NCBI GenBank assembly: GCA_002309035.1
Contig: DBWT01000062.1
Location: 1 to 15,871 of the forward strand
DNA length: 15,871 bases
Direction: 5' to 3'
From: Caryophanales bacterium UBA1231
Lineage (GTDB): Bacteria; Bacillota_I; Bacilli_A; ML615J-28; CAG-313
Shown: positions 1-7,729 of the stretch, piece after piece
How the letters are laid out: each line of letters begins with the position of its first letter
How positions within the stretch are numbered: the stretch's first letter is position 1
Translations under genes and position numbers: made by a program
Notes under the pieces: generated by a model
The model's database searches: none
Seen by the model: only the letters and a program-made list of their open reading frames with translations
Told to the model about the DNA's origin: nothing

Positions 1-644
1 CCTTTTCTGTGTGGACCATCAAGAATCATTTGGTCACCAGTATAAGCGTGGATAGTAGCCATGATACCAGATTGAATAGGAGCAAAATCATTAAGAGCTT
101 TTGCCATTGGAGCTAAGCAGTTAGTTGTGCAACTTGCTGCAGAAATGATATTATCATCTTTTGTTAATGATTTTTCATTAACGCCGAAAACGATAGTAGG
201 TAAATCTTTACCAGCAGGAGCAGAAATGATAACTTTCTTTGCACCAGCAACGATGTGTGCTTGTGATTTTTCCTTTGAACAATAGAAACCAGTACATTCT
301 AATACTACGTCTACATCTAGTTCTTTCCAAGGAAGTAATTCAGCTTTAGGTTGAGCATAGATAGTGATTTCTTTTCCATCAACTGTGATAGAACCAGGTA
401 CTTTTACAGTTTTGCCATCTTCTTCGAATTCAGGTTCTTTAGAAGATACAGTATGTAAATTTTGACCAATAACACCAGCGTAACCGCCTTGAGCTGTATC
501 ATACTTTAATAAATTTGCTAACATTTTAGGACTAGTTAAGTCATTGATAGCAACAACTTCATAACCTTCAGCATCAAACATTTGTCTGAAAGCTAAACGA
601 CCAATACGACCGAAACCATTAATTGCAACTTTTACATTTGCCAT
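1..644 (-). CDS. gap: Glyceraldehyde-3-phosphate dehydrogenase, NAD-dependent (partial; C-terminus beyond left edge)
   Basis: Glycolytic enzyme that oxidises and phosphorylates glyceraldehyde 3-phosphate to 1,3-bisphosphoglycerate with NAD+, in the cytoplasm. I translated the first 214 codons. Visible are the Rossmann loop GFGRIGR (residues 11-16 core), the acidic residue D35 in AINDLT that favours NAD over NADP, the catalytic motif SCTTNC with nucleophile Cys172, and the base His199 in TIHAYTGDQ, followed by DGPHRK at the edge. These place it with the glycolytic GapA class. The start is set by ATG at 644 with a GGAGG at 655-659. A stretch around residues 67-87, rich in Glu and Lys, looks longer than in common GAPDHs. 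Roughly the last third of the catalytic domain lies outside the window. It has its own promoter, so it can be expressed apart from the upstream membrane gene. Family identity is certain. Confidence 0.97.
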   Translation of the reverse strand, partial: MANVKVAINGFGRIGRLAFRQMFDAEGYEVVAINDLTSPKMLANLLKYDTAQGGYAGVIGQNLHTVSSKEPEFEEDGKTVKVPGSITVDGKEITIYAQPKAELLPWKELDVDVVLECTGFYCSKEKSQAHIVAGAKKVIISAPAGKDLPTIVFGVNEKSLTKDDNIISAASCTTNCLAPMAKALNDFAPIQSGIMATIHAYTGDQMILDGPHRK

Positions 645-676
645 ATTTAAAAATCCTCCATAATTTTTTACAAACT

Positions 677-705
677 ATTATACTACATCTAATATAAATT
701 TTCAA
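677..705 (-). promoter_or_regulatory. Sigma-A promoter of gap
   Basis: On the minus strand a -35 box TTGAAA (700-705) is followed by exactly 17 bp and a perfect -10 box TATAAT (677-682). Transcription would start near 670, about 25 nt before the gap start codon, leaving a short leader that carries GGAGG. It sits in the 77-nt gap between the Bax-inhibitor-like gene and gap. I see no terminator hairpin in that gap, so some readthrough from upstream into gap is likely as well. Confidence 0.85.
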
Positions 706-721
706 TTAAAATGAATATGCA

Positions 722-1492
722 TTAATTACGATTACGAGAAACAATAATTAAAACAACACGCAAGATTTCATAGAATAACCATATGAAATTAACAATAATA
801 CCAAAGGCTGCATACCATTCGTAATCGCGGGCAACTTGCATTTCACAAAGTCTATAAGCATTATCTAATGTAATAAATGTGTATAGACTAGCAACAATAA
901 CCATGATAATTGAAATAATAAGAGCTATTGAACCATTTCCATAGAAAAGTAAAAAGATATTATTATTAAAAATACCTAATATTGAAACAAATAAACTAGC
1001 AATAATAATACCAAATAATGCAACAAACATAAAATTACGAAAACGATTTGTAACTTTAACAATCTTTGTCGCATATAAAATAGAAGCACCTAAAAAGAAA
1101 GCTAGTGTTATTACTAAAGCGAGTGCGACAGCAGATCCTGCTTCTTCTCCAACATAAACAGTAAGAATTGAAGTAATTGTTCCAACACTGACTCCTTCTA
1201 AAATGCTATAAGGTATCGATAAGACTTTTGCTGTAATTGGTTTAAAACTAATAACAAAAGACATAATCAAAGTCACAATAGGACAAAGGATATACGCTAC
1301 AAACACAACAGATGTTAAAGCTGTAGCATCTTTTGGATTGATGAAAATTAAACTTAACAATGCACTGATGATTGCAATCCCTAATAATAGAATTGATTTA
1401 AATGCAACCCCATGCATCGAAGCTGGTTCATAATCTGTAAAATCTTGATTCTTTTCGATACGGCGGAATACCGCATTATTACCAAAACGCAT
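722..1492 (-). CDS. Bax inhibitor-1/YccA family integral membrane protein
   Basis: Hydrophobic protein of 256 residues with about seven membrane helices (roughly residues 31-51, 60-84, 98-115, 120-141, 153-176, 184-206 and 226-250). The N-terminal pattern NNAVFRR..., followed by a GVA-K-LLL start of the first helix, and the last helix with DYEWYAAFG and IWLFYEILR are typical of the Bax inhibitor-1-like branch (PF12811) found in many Firmicutes. Related family members behave as pH-sensitive calcium leak channels or modulate membrane protease activity; the substrate of this one is not known. The start is ATG at 1492 with AAAGGAG at 1499-1505. Only 13 nt separate it from the polC stop, and the ribosome site fills that gap, so it is very probably the last gene of the polC transcript. 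Family assignment is firm; physiological role is not. Confidence 0.85.
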   Translation of the reverse strand: MRFGNNAVFRRIEKNQDFTDYEPASMHGVAFKSILLLGIAIISALLSLIFINPKDATALTSVVFVAYILCPIVTLIMSFVISFKPITAKVLSIPYSILEGVSVGTITSILTVYVGEEAGSAVALALVITLAFFLGASILYATKIVKVTNRFRNFMFVALFGIIIASLFVSILGIFNNNIFLLFYGNGSIALIISIIMVIVASLYTFITLDNAYRLCEMQVARDYEWYAAFGIIVNFIWLFYEILRVVLIIVSRNRN

Positions 1493-1505
1493 AAAACACT
1501 CCTTT

Positions 1506-4500
1506 CTATAATAATGAATTTACTTCTTCATCAGGTAATGAATCTAATGCACCAATACGAAGTAAAGTATTATATGTTGATTTATTAATCTTAGTTCTTC
1601 TTTCAACATCTTTCTTAGATGTAAAAGCAAATTCCATACGGGCATTAACGATTGACTCAGCAACTGTTTCACCAAGTTTTTCAACAGCAGTGAAAGGTAA
1701 ATATAATGATTTCTTATCATCGCTAATAATGAAATTAGTTGAATCTGATTTCATTATATCAACTTGTTTAATTGAAAAGCCACGTAAATATAACTCTAAA
1801 GCGATCTGAAGCTCAGTTAATAAATCAATTTCTTTATTTGATGCTGTTTTTGTCTGAATTTTTTGTTTGATTTCAGCAATCTTATTTCTTATAGCGTTCT
1901 TACCACTTGCTAAAACATCAACATCGAATTCTTTAGCACGACAAGAGAAATAAGCAGCATAATAGTAAATTGGTCTAAAAACTTTAAACCAACCAATTCT
2001 TAAAGCCTGAATAACATATGCCGTAGCATGGGCTTTAGGAAACATGTATTGTATTTTTTCACATGATAATTGATACCAATTTGGAACATCGTGACTATTT
2101 AATAAGTCTTTCTCTTGAACATTTAAACCTTTTCCTTTACGAACATGTTCCATAATTGAAAAGGCTTCTTTATCATCTAGACCATAATTGATTAAATCAA
2201 CCATAATATCATCACGACAACCAATGATATCTTCAAATGGAATTGCTTCATTTGTAATATTGATACCATAAACTAAGTCACGACCATTACCAATCCAAAT
2301 ACCTTCACCATGTGAAATACCAGAAATCTTTATGATATCTGCAACTTTCTTAGGCATAATATCATTTAGCAATCCACGTACATAATCCGTACCAAATTCA
2401 GGAATACCAATTGTACCACTTCTAAGTTCATCGCTATCTTCACCTTTTAAATCTAAAACGTCTTTACTTGAGAAAAGTGAAATAACAGCTGGATCACTGA
2501 AAGGAATATCATCAACACTATCAAATGGGAAATCATCAGGATTGTAATGTACAAAGTCCATCAAACGTTTGATAACTGTTGGATCATCATGACCTAGAAT
2601 ATCAAGTTTTAATAATTGTTTTTCAAACTTGTGATAATCAAAATGTGTTGTTCTGATAGGTGTTGTCAAATCATCAGCAGCATATTGAATTGGAATCAAA
2701 TCAGTGTATTCAATTGTATCTGGTACAACAACAATACCACCTGGATGTTGTCCAGTTGTACGTTTTGAACCAACCAATGCTTCAGCAATTCTTTTAACTT
2801 CAGCTTCTCTAATTGTTTCACCTTTTTCTTCATAATAGCTTTTTACAAAGCCATATGCTGTCTTATCTTTAACTGTACCTATTGTTCCAGCTCTAAATGC
2901 ATTGTCATATCCAAAGACTTCTTGACAAAATGCATGAGCTCTTGGTTGATATTCACCTGAGAAATTAAGGTCAATATCAGGTACTTTAGCACCATGGAAG
3001 CCCAGGAATGTTTCAAATGGAATGTCAACACCATTTTTATTCATTAAAGATCCACAATGTGGACACATCATATCAGGTAAATCGTAACCAACGGAAACAC
3101 TTCTTAGATTTTCTCTAACTTCATCTATCATCAAATCTTCATCGACACCTTTAAAGGCTGAGAAATGACAATTTGGACAAACATAGTGTGGTTTAAGAGG
3201 ATTTACTTCAGTAATTCCCATCATTGTCGCAACAAAACTACTACCAACGGAACCACGACTTCCTACTAAGTATCCATGATCATTCGAGTTTTTAACAAGC
3301 ATATGTGAAATATAATATACTGATGCATAACCATGATCAATAATATCACGAAGTTCATCATTTAAACGATTCTCAACATATTTAGGTAGTTCATCACCAT
3401 AAGTAAGGTGAGCTTTATCAGTAGCTTTTTGACGTAGAGCTTCCTTCATTGAAGGTACACCATATTTAGCCATGAAATCATCACGTGGTGAGAACAATTG
3501 TGATGGGAATAATTCATATTCTTCACACATATCAGCTATTTTATTAGTATTTGTTACAACAATATCATATGCTATACTTGATGGTAAAAAGCTAAAGGCA
3601 TCAAGCATTTCTTGGGTTGAGCGATAATACATGTTTGGCATATTTTCAATACGATACAAATCATGCATACCACCACCTGGTCTTGAAACACGTGTGAAAA
3701 TCTTACGATATTTAGCATCCTCAGGATTTAATTGATGGACATCACCTGTTGCAACCACTATTTTACCAATTTCAGTTGCTGTTTCAACAATTAATTTAAT
3801 TGTTGTTTTTATATTTTCAAGTGTTAATGGATTTCCACTTGCTTCAACAACATCAGAATAACAATCTAGAGGTTGAACTTCGATATAATCATAATATTCC
3901 ATCTTCTCTTTTAATTCATCTAAGCACTTTTCAAAAGCTAAACGGAAGATTTCACCATTGCTACAACCACTACCAATCAATAAGCCTTCACGATTCTTAT
4001 CAATAACAGATTTTAAGATTCTAGCTTCACGATAGAAATGAACAGTATGGCTGTCAGAAATAATCTTATAGAAGTTCTTTAAACCAACTTTATTGCGGAC
4101 AAGAATATTAATATGACGTGGAATAATGTATTTATAAATATCTTCTTGATTAATTATTCCATTAATTTGATTATAATTCATAATGCGATGATCGTTTAAA
4201 TCACCTAACATTTTCATAAAGACATTAGTTGTTGTTTGTGAGTCAGATAATGCTCTATGTTGTGTTTCTACTTCAACCTTCAACCCTTTAGCAACATCTT
4301 TTAAATTGAAACGTTTAAGGATATCACTATAAAAACCCCGTGCTAATTGTAAAGTATCAATACATGGATATGGTTTTTCATATAAGCCTAAACGACGCAT
4401 GTTTTCATATAAGAATTCTGTATCGAATGTCGCATTATGTGCTACTAAAACGCACCCTTTAATAAACTCTAAGAACTTAGGTAAAACCTCATCAATTGTA

Positions 4501-5972
4501 GGTGCATCAAAAACATCATCATTTGTGATATTAGTTAGCTCAGTAATAACTGATGAAATGACTTCTTTTGGTTTAACAAAAGAAGAAAATGAATCAATAG
4601 GCATTCCTTTATAAACTTTAACAGCACCTATTTCAATGATTTCATTGAAATTAATACTAAAACCAGTTGTTTCAAAGTCAAAAACAACATAAGTCGCATC
4701 GTTTAAAGGAATATCTTCATCAGTTAAAGCAATCTTATAATGTGAATCATCGATATAATATCCTTCAACACCAGCAATTGGTTTGATATTTTCTTTTTTA
4801 CAAAGTTCAAATAAATCAGGAAGCACATGGCAATTTGCATGATCCGTTACAGCAATCGCACTATGATGGAATATTTTAGCTTGTTCAACATATTTTTCAA
4901 TATCAAGTACACTATCCAAAACTGACATTTTTGTATGTGCATGTAATTCAACTCTTTTTTGTGAAGATAAATCAGTACGCAATTGTAAATCAGTGGCTCC
5001 TAAAATCGTAATATCACTACACATAATAACAACATCATTTGAGTAGCTATCATATTGAATTGAACCTTTACAAGAAATATTAGCTTTCACATTAAGTGTT
5101 TCACGCATGAATTTATCATTATAATCATTTAAAAATTGTTTAATAATGATTGAATCTTTACCATTTGTAAGAGTACCTAAGAAAATATTATATTGACCAG
5201 CTTTTCTAATTTCTTTAGAAATCAATGTACCTTCTACTAATACTTTATCAGTACTCTTCAATTGTCTAAATTCTTGAACACCCATTGAACTTGATGGTAG
5301 TTCTTCAATTTCAACTTTAATAGCCGATGAAACACGTTTTTGTTTTAATTCTTTTTTGTTCTGCTCAAAACGATTGATTTCAACTAAGTTAGCAAGCTTT
5401 TCATATGCTCTTGAATCAGCTTGTTCTTCTTCGATAACTATTTGTCTTTTACGTAAATTATCATAGTCAATTTCATCTTCTTTAATATTGATCTTCCATT
5501 CAACAAAACCTAAACCTGTACTTTGAAAATATGGTTTAAAAATTTTAATTGCTGCTTCGACTAGTTCTTTATCATGAGAACTTGCAACTTTAAAAACAAT
5601 TTCATTTTCATTGAATTCTTTCGAATAGCGATTTAAAGATATTAAAGAATGATTCTTTTGACTTAAAATTGCTAAAAAGCGATTAAAGTATTCATTTAAG
5701 ATATTACCTGGGCAAAATTCATTTTCAAAAGAAAATGAAAATAAAACTTTACTAATTTTAACTTCATTAAGCAAGAAATTGCGGATTTTGCCACTGACAC
5801 TAAACAAATCATCAGCTTCAACAATTTTAGATAATTTAATATAAAGATGCCAAATAGTATGATTTTCTGAAAGTTCAACATTTGTGATTTGACCATTGTC
5901 GATTATTTCATTAATATTAGTTGCACCGGAACTAAGTAATAACGAATACCATTTATTAGCATCATTAATCAT
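1506..5972 (-). CDS. polC: DNA polymerase III PolC-type alpha subunit (replicative polymerase with built-in exonuclease)
   Basis: Main replicative DNA polymerase of low-GC Gram-positives, 1488 residues. Domains in order: N-terminal region; OB fold about 235-330; PHP domain beginning at RVELHAHT (340-347) and split by a DEDD proofreading exonuclease (DFETTG 432-437, HNATFD 512-517, HRALSD 572-577); PHP remainder about 620-750; polymerase core with GSRGSVGSS (904-912), a zinc knuckle C932/C935/C970/C973, catalytic aspartates D999 and D1001 in PDIDLNFSG, and a third at D1124 in LKLDILGHDD; then fingers and a C-terminal helix-hairpin-helix region. All catalytic motifs are intact. The spacer between the two zinc CxxC pairs is 34 residues, longer than the about 21 I recall for Bacillus subtilis. 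The very C-terminus reads DEEVNSLL in place of the usual QLSLF-type clamp-binding peptide. ATG at 5972 follows AAGGAG at 5979-5984, 12 nt from the preceding gene. Stop is TAG. Confidence 0.98.
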   Translation of the reverse strand: MINDANKWYSLLLSSGATNINEIIDNGQITNVELSENHTIWHLYIKLSKIVEADDLFSVSGKIRNFLLNEVKISKVLFSFSFENEFCPGNILNEYFNRFLAILSQKNHSLISLNRYSKEFNENEIVFKVASSHDKELVEAAIKIFKPYFQSTGLGFVEWKINIKEDEIDYDNLRKRQIVIEEEQADSRAYEKLANLVEINRFEQNKKELKQKRVSSAIKVEIEELPSSSMGVQEFRQLKSTDKVLVEGTLISKEIRKAGQYNIFLGTLTNGKDSIIIKQFLNDYNDKFMRETLNVKANISCKGSIQYDSYSNDVVIMCSDITILGATDLQLRTDLSSQKRVELHAHTKMSVLDSVLDIEKYVEQAKIFHHSAIAVTDHANCHVLPDLFELCKKENIKPIAGVEGYYIDDSHYKIALTDEDIPLNDATYVVFDFETTGFSINFNEIIEIGAVKVYKGMPIDSFSSFVKPKEVISSVITELTNITNDDVFDAPTIDEVLPKFLEFIKGCVLVAHNATFDTEFLYENMRRLGLYEKPYPCIDTLQLARGFYSDILKRFNLKDVAKGLKVEVETQHRALSDSQTTTNVFMKMLGDLNDHRIMNYNQINGIINQEDIYKYIIPRHINILVRNKVGLKNFYKIISDSHTVHFYREARILKSVIDKNREGLLIGSGCSNGEIFRLAFEKCLDELKEKMEYYDYIEVQPLDCYSDVVEASGNPLTLENIKTTIKLIVETATEIGKIVVATGDVHQLNPEDAKYRKIFTRVSRPGGGMHDLYRIENMPNMYYRSTQEMLDAFSFLPSSIAYDIVVTNTNKIADMCEEYELFPSQLFSPRDDFMAKYGVPSMKEALRQKATDKAHLTYGDELPKYVENRLNDELRDIIDHGYASVYYISHMLVKNSNDHGYLVGSRGSVGSSFVATMMGITEVNPLKPHYVCPNCHFSAFKGVDEDLMIDEVRENLRSVSVGYDLPDMMCPHCGSLMNKNGVDIPFETFLGFHGAKVPDIDLNFSGEYQPRAHAFCQEVFGYDNAFRAGTIGTVKDKTAYGFVKSYYEEKGETIREAEVKRIAEALVGSKRTTGQHPGGIVVVPDTIEYTDLIPIQYAADDLTTPIRTTHFDYHKFEKQLLKLDILGHDDPTVIKRLMDFVHYNPDDFPFDSVDDIPFSDPAVISLFSSKDVLDLKGEDSDELRSGTIGIPEFGTDYVRGLLNDIMPKKVADIIKISGISHGEGIWIGNGRDLVYGINITNEAIPFEDIIGCRDDIMVDLINYGLDDKEAFSIMEHVRKGKGLNVQEKDLLNSHDVPNWYQLSCEKIQYMFPKAHATAYVIQALRIGWFKVFRPIYYYAAYFSCRAKEFDVDVLASGKNAIRNKIAEIKQKIQTKTASNKEIDLLTELQIALELYLRGFSIKQVDIMKSDSTNFIISDDKKSLYLPFTAVEKLGETVAESIVNARMEFAFTSKKDVERRTKINKSTYNTLLRIGALDSLPDEEVNSLL

Positions 5973-5984
5973 AGGGATCTCCTT

Positions 5985-7577
5985 TTATTTTACAATGACG
6001 TATGCGTAATTACGCCATACACTATTAATTGTATCCATTGTATATTCAACTTCAACATTTTGAATATTAGGATCATTACAAATGAAAATAATACCTTCAT
6101 CTGTAACTTTATAACCTTTACAAACTAGTAAATGTCCATTAGTATTATAATAACCTTGCATATTACCTTTTACACTTAAAGCAACAGGACCAATATTTGC
6201 TAGAGTATCCATCAAATCGTAAACACCACTAAATAAACCTAAATAAGCAAATTCACCCATTGCACCGGCAACAGCCACGTTATAACTCCAGTTACCAAAT
6301 ATCATATCACCATAATCATATACTAGCCAAGCCATATATTCATGTTCATATTGATAGCCCATATCTTTAAAATCATGACCATAATACTTTAGCATCATTG
6401 TCATTGATGTTGGACTACAAATACTACCACCAATACTTGGAACAATTCTTTGATATAATTTAGGTACATCGTATAAAACTGAATTTGGTAAATCAGGTTT
6501 TAATGTATCAGTTACATCAACATTGACTGTTGTATTAACAAGTCTTAATTTAACAGGTTCTTTATCGCTATCTTTTTTAAAGTAAATTTGATATTGAAAA
6601 GCATCAGCTTTTTTATCATTTAAAACAGAGATTGTATCTTCATCCATTTTAATTAAGCCATCTTTTGTTTTACCAGATTTACTCTTATTTTTATTGCCTA
6701 AACACCATTCACCATAAGTTACATAATCGCTCCATACGCCATTAACTCTTAGGCGGTATGTTAATTCGATGCTGCCAGTATCTTGAGTTGCGATAGCTGA
6801 CCATGTTGCAACCAACACACTAAATGGTTCAGTAACATAAATAGGTGAAAGATATGTTGCTTCATCTTTAGTCATTGTCAAATATTCACCGCTAACTTCA
6901 AGATTTAACATAATACCATCTTGGAAATAATCAGCAGTATGTAAATAATTTAATTGCTTAGGTAAATCAATTGTTTGAACACTTTTAACCATAACGATAA
7001 ACTCCTTGGATAAAGATTTATTAGCTAATTGTAAAGTCAAAGTAAGTTTGACTTCCGTTAATTCATCAGGTAATTGTTTAACTCCAACATTATCAATAAT
7101 TTCAGGATTGCTCGAAGCCCAAGATAAAGAAATATTTTCATTTTGACAAGTATTTGGTAATTGATACTCATCATAAATAATATCAGGCAATGAGAAATGA
7201 GCCATTTCCATTTGTAAATATTCTAATTCGGAGTAAGCTAAAACAGTCACATGATATGTTTCAATCACTTCTTGAAGATCATATGAGAAAGTAATCTTAA
7301 TTGTGACATCTTGATTTTTATCACTTCTTGTAACATTACCACGATAATCGATTGCTGAAAGATTATCAATATCCCAATAAAGATAAACGACTTTTCCTTG
7401 TACTTCGATATAATCAACAATGTCAATATCATCATCGACTACATCAGGTAATACAAATTGTGAAATAGCATCTTGAATTACGGTATCTTGACCATCAGTT
7501 GTTGATTGGCTTGCACAAGATGATAGAAAACATAGAATTAAAAAGAATAAAAAGACTTTTATAACCTTTTCTTTCAT
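5985..7577 (-). CDS. Lipoprotein with atypical Ig-like repeats and a C-terminal C39-like cysteine peptidase domain
   Basis: Predicted surface-anchored protein of 530 residues. The N-terminus has positive residues, a hydrophobic stretch and a lipobox LSSC with Cys21 as the lipidation site. Two beta-rich segments follow (about 35-115 and 125-200), the second with SLSWASSNPEIIDN, which is typical of atypical bacterial Ig-like domains. A middle beta-rich region (about 210-355) has no family I recognise. The C-terminal domain from about 365 resembles Peptidase_C39_2: Cys387 in GSICSPTSMTMMLKYYG, His482 in GHLLVCKGY and an Asp/Asn in CNDPN (about 501-502) make a plausible Cys-His-Asp triad. Substrate is unknown; cell-wall or extracellular peptide processing is inference. 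I chose ATG at 7577 because GGGAGGA lies just upstream and the signal peptide then begins normally; an in-frame ATG at 7604 lacks a ribosome site. It is followed by polC after 12 nt. Confidence 0.85.
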   Translation of the reverse strand: MKEKVIKVFLFFLILCFLSSCASQSTTDGQDTVIQDAISQFVLPDVVDDDIDIVDYIEVQGKVVYLYWDIDNLSAIDYRGNVTRSDKNQDVTIKITFSYDLQEVIETYHVTVLAYSELEYLQMEMAHFSLPDIIYDEYQLPNTCQNENISLSWASSNPEIIDNVGVKQLPDELTEVKLTLTLQLANKSLSKEFIVMVKSVQTIDLPKQLNYLHTADYFQDGIMLNLEVSGEYLTMTKDEATYLSPIYVTEPFSVLVATWSAIATQDTGSIELTYRLRVNGVWSDYVTYGEWCLGNKNKSKSGKTKDGLIKMDEDTISVLNDKKADAFQYQIYFKKDSDKEPVKLRLVNTTVNVDVTDTLKPDLPNSVLYDVPKLYQRIVPSIGGSICSPTSMTMMLKYYGHDFKDMGYQYEHEYMAWLVYDYGDMIFGNWSYNVAVAGAMGEFAYLGLFSGVYDLMDTLANIGPVALSVKGNMQGYYNTNGHLLVCKGYKVTDEGIIFICNDPNIQNVEVEYTMDTINSVWRNYAYVIVK

Positions 7578-7581
7578 ACAA

Positions 7582-7588
7582 TCCTCCC
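7582..7588 (-). promoter_or_regulatory. Ribosome binding site that fixes the lipoprotein start
   Basis: GGGAGGA on the minus strand lies about 5 nt upstream of the ATG at 7577. No comparable purine-rich site precedes the in-frame ATG at 7604, so the shorter reading with a conventional lipoprotein signal peptide is preferred. Confidence 0.8.
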
Positions 7589-7609
7589 TCGTTATGATTA
7601 GCATATATC

Positions 7610-7638
7610 TTGACTAAAAACGCGTTTTGTAGTAAAAT
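7610..7638 (+). promoter_or_regulatory. Sigma-A promoter of the tRNA-Cys gene
   Basis: Plus-strand -35 box TTGACT (7610-7615), a 17-bp spacer and -10 box TAAAAT (7633-7638). Transcription would start near 7645, about 10 nt before the mature tRNA 5' end at 7656. The spacer contains a perfect 12-bp palindrome, listed separately. Confidence 0.8.
7617..7628. repeat. Perfect 12-bp palindrome in the tRNA-Cys promoter spacer
   Basis: AAAACGCGTTTT is its own reverse complement, and it is flanked by CTA on the left and, one base off, TAG on the right. It lies between the -35 and -10 boxes of the tRNA-Cys promoter and also 40-51 nt upstream of the divergently read lipoprotein start codon. The CGCG core stands out in such AT-rich DNA. 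An operator role is a guess from placement only. Confidence 0.5.
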
Positions 7639-7655
7639 ATTTATGCTTTTATGAT

Positions 7656-7729
7656 GGCTCTGTAGCCAAGCGGTAAGGCGTGGGTCTGCAACACCCTGAT
7701 CATCGGTTCAAATCCGATCGGAGCCTCCA
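7656..7729 (+). tRNA. tRNA-Cys (anticodon GCA)
   Basis: A 74-nt cloverleaf with encoded CCA. The acceptor stem GGCTCTG pairs with CGGAGCC (one G-U). The D arm is GCC/GGC with loop AAGCGGTAA containing the invariant GG. The anticodon loop CTGCAAC presents GCA after T33, with A37. The T arm is ATCGG/CCGAT with loop TTCAAAT. The discriminator base is T73, the hallmark of cysteine tRNAs and an identity element for CysRS. The anticodon stem TGGGT/ACCCT has a T-T mismatch at its first pair (27-43). This is the only plus-strand gene in the window; it has its own promoter and terminator. Its last base abuts the stop codon of the opposing pseudouridine synthase gene. Confidence 0.97.

Noticed and set aside
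3800..4614. Plus-strand open frames opposite polC (3800-4006 and 4399-4614)
   Set aside because: They lie wholly antisense to intact, strongly conserved polC codons, have no ribosome site and encode low-complexity peptides without any recognisable motif.
7578..7604. Longer lipoprotein start at ATG 7604
   Set aside because: No ribosome site precedes it and it would add nine residues with a Cys and acidic residues before the positive signal-peptide region; ATG 7577 has GGGAGGA in place.
7578..7655. Minus-strand promoter for the lipoprotein-polC genes in the tRNA gap
   Set aside because: TATATG and similar A/T hexamers occur, but none has a -35-like box at 16-18 bp with more than three matches; not supportable.
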